Source: an uncultured Clostridium sp.
GTDB lineage: Bacteria; Bacillota; Clostridia; Clostridiales; Clostridiaceae
Length of the DNA: 14,743 nt
Reading direction: 5' to 3'
Assembly: GCA_900547475.1 (NCBI GenBank)
Contig: URGW01000055.1
Span: 1-14,743, forward strand
Of this stretch, positions 14,659-14,743 are shown in pieces. The notes under the pieces were generated by a model that worked only from the letters and a program-made list of their open reading frames with translations, did not search any database and was not told where the DNA came from. The translations under genes and the position numbers were made by a program. Position 1 is the first letter of the stretch. Each line of letters opens with the position of its first letter.

Positions 14659-14743
14659 CTAAATTGTTCGTTACGTTTAGCGAAAAAATGAAATATTTAT
14701 TTTCCAGGAAACGTGAAATTTTCACCTAGAATTTATATAATTG

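Noticed and set aside
1..14743. CRISPR array, tRNA/rRNA genes, toxin-antitoxin or defence system
   Set aside because: No regularly spaced repeats, no cloverleaf or rRNA-like sequence, and no protein with defence or toxin signatures were found.

Overview
The window is AT-rich, ordinary-looking chromosome from a low-G+C Firmicute, most likely Clostridium sensu stricto. The evidence is AGA/ATA/TTA-heavy codon use, strong AGGAGG-type ribosome sites, GTG and TTG starts beside ATG, T-rich hairpin terminators, and a clostridial type of CBS-DRTGG pyrophosphatase. I cannot name the species from sequence alone.

Layout. Positions 1-92 hold no gene and resemble the outer end of an insertion sequence (weak call). 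A manganese-dependent inorganic pyrophosphatase (102-1739, minus) is divergent from a P-type Ca2+ ATPase (1989-4538, plus). Next comes a tight threonine operon (4777-7577): threonine synthase, homoserine kinase and a helix-turn-helix/ACT protein of the UPF0735 (PheB) family, closed by a clear terminator. A second tight pair follows (7829-10125): a NifS/IscS-like cysteine desulfurase with a TTG start and the tRNA 4-thiouridine synthetase ThiI, overlapping by ATGA and also closed by a terminator. From 10347 the region is mostly uncharacterised: a membrane-anchored protein with a Cys/His-rich tail (plus), a near-perfect bidirectional terminator, two hypothetical proteins on the minus strand (10903-11319 and 11443-11745), a non-coding AT-rich gap, and a small three-helix membrane protein (12064-12549). 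The right end holds a small methyltransferase-like protein, a single-domain rhodanese with its own promoter and terminator, and a LacX-type aldose 1-epimerase with a TTG start.

How the genes work together. ThrB makes O-phosphohomoserine and ThrC converts it to threonine. The third gene has the architecture of an amino-acid-sensing regulator and may act on this operon, whose promoter region carries an inverted repeat. The desulfurase supplies persulfide sulfur to ThiI for s4U in tRNA. The homoserine dehydrogenase gene that usually accompanies thrB/thrC is not in this window.

I found no CRISPR array, RNA gene, prophage, toxin-antitoxin pair, defence island or other clearly novel system. The more interesting items are the HTH-ACT protein in the thr operon, palindromes that overlap good promoters, and several small uncharacterised proteins.
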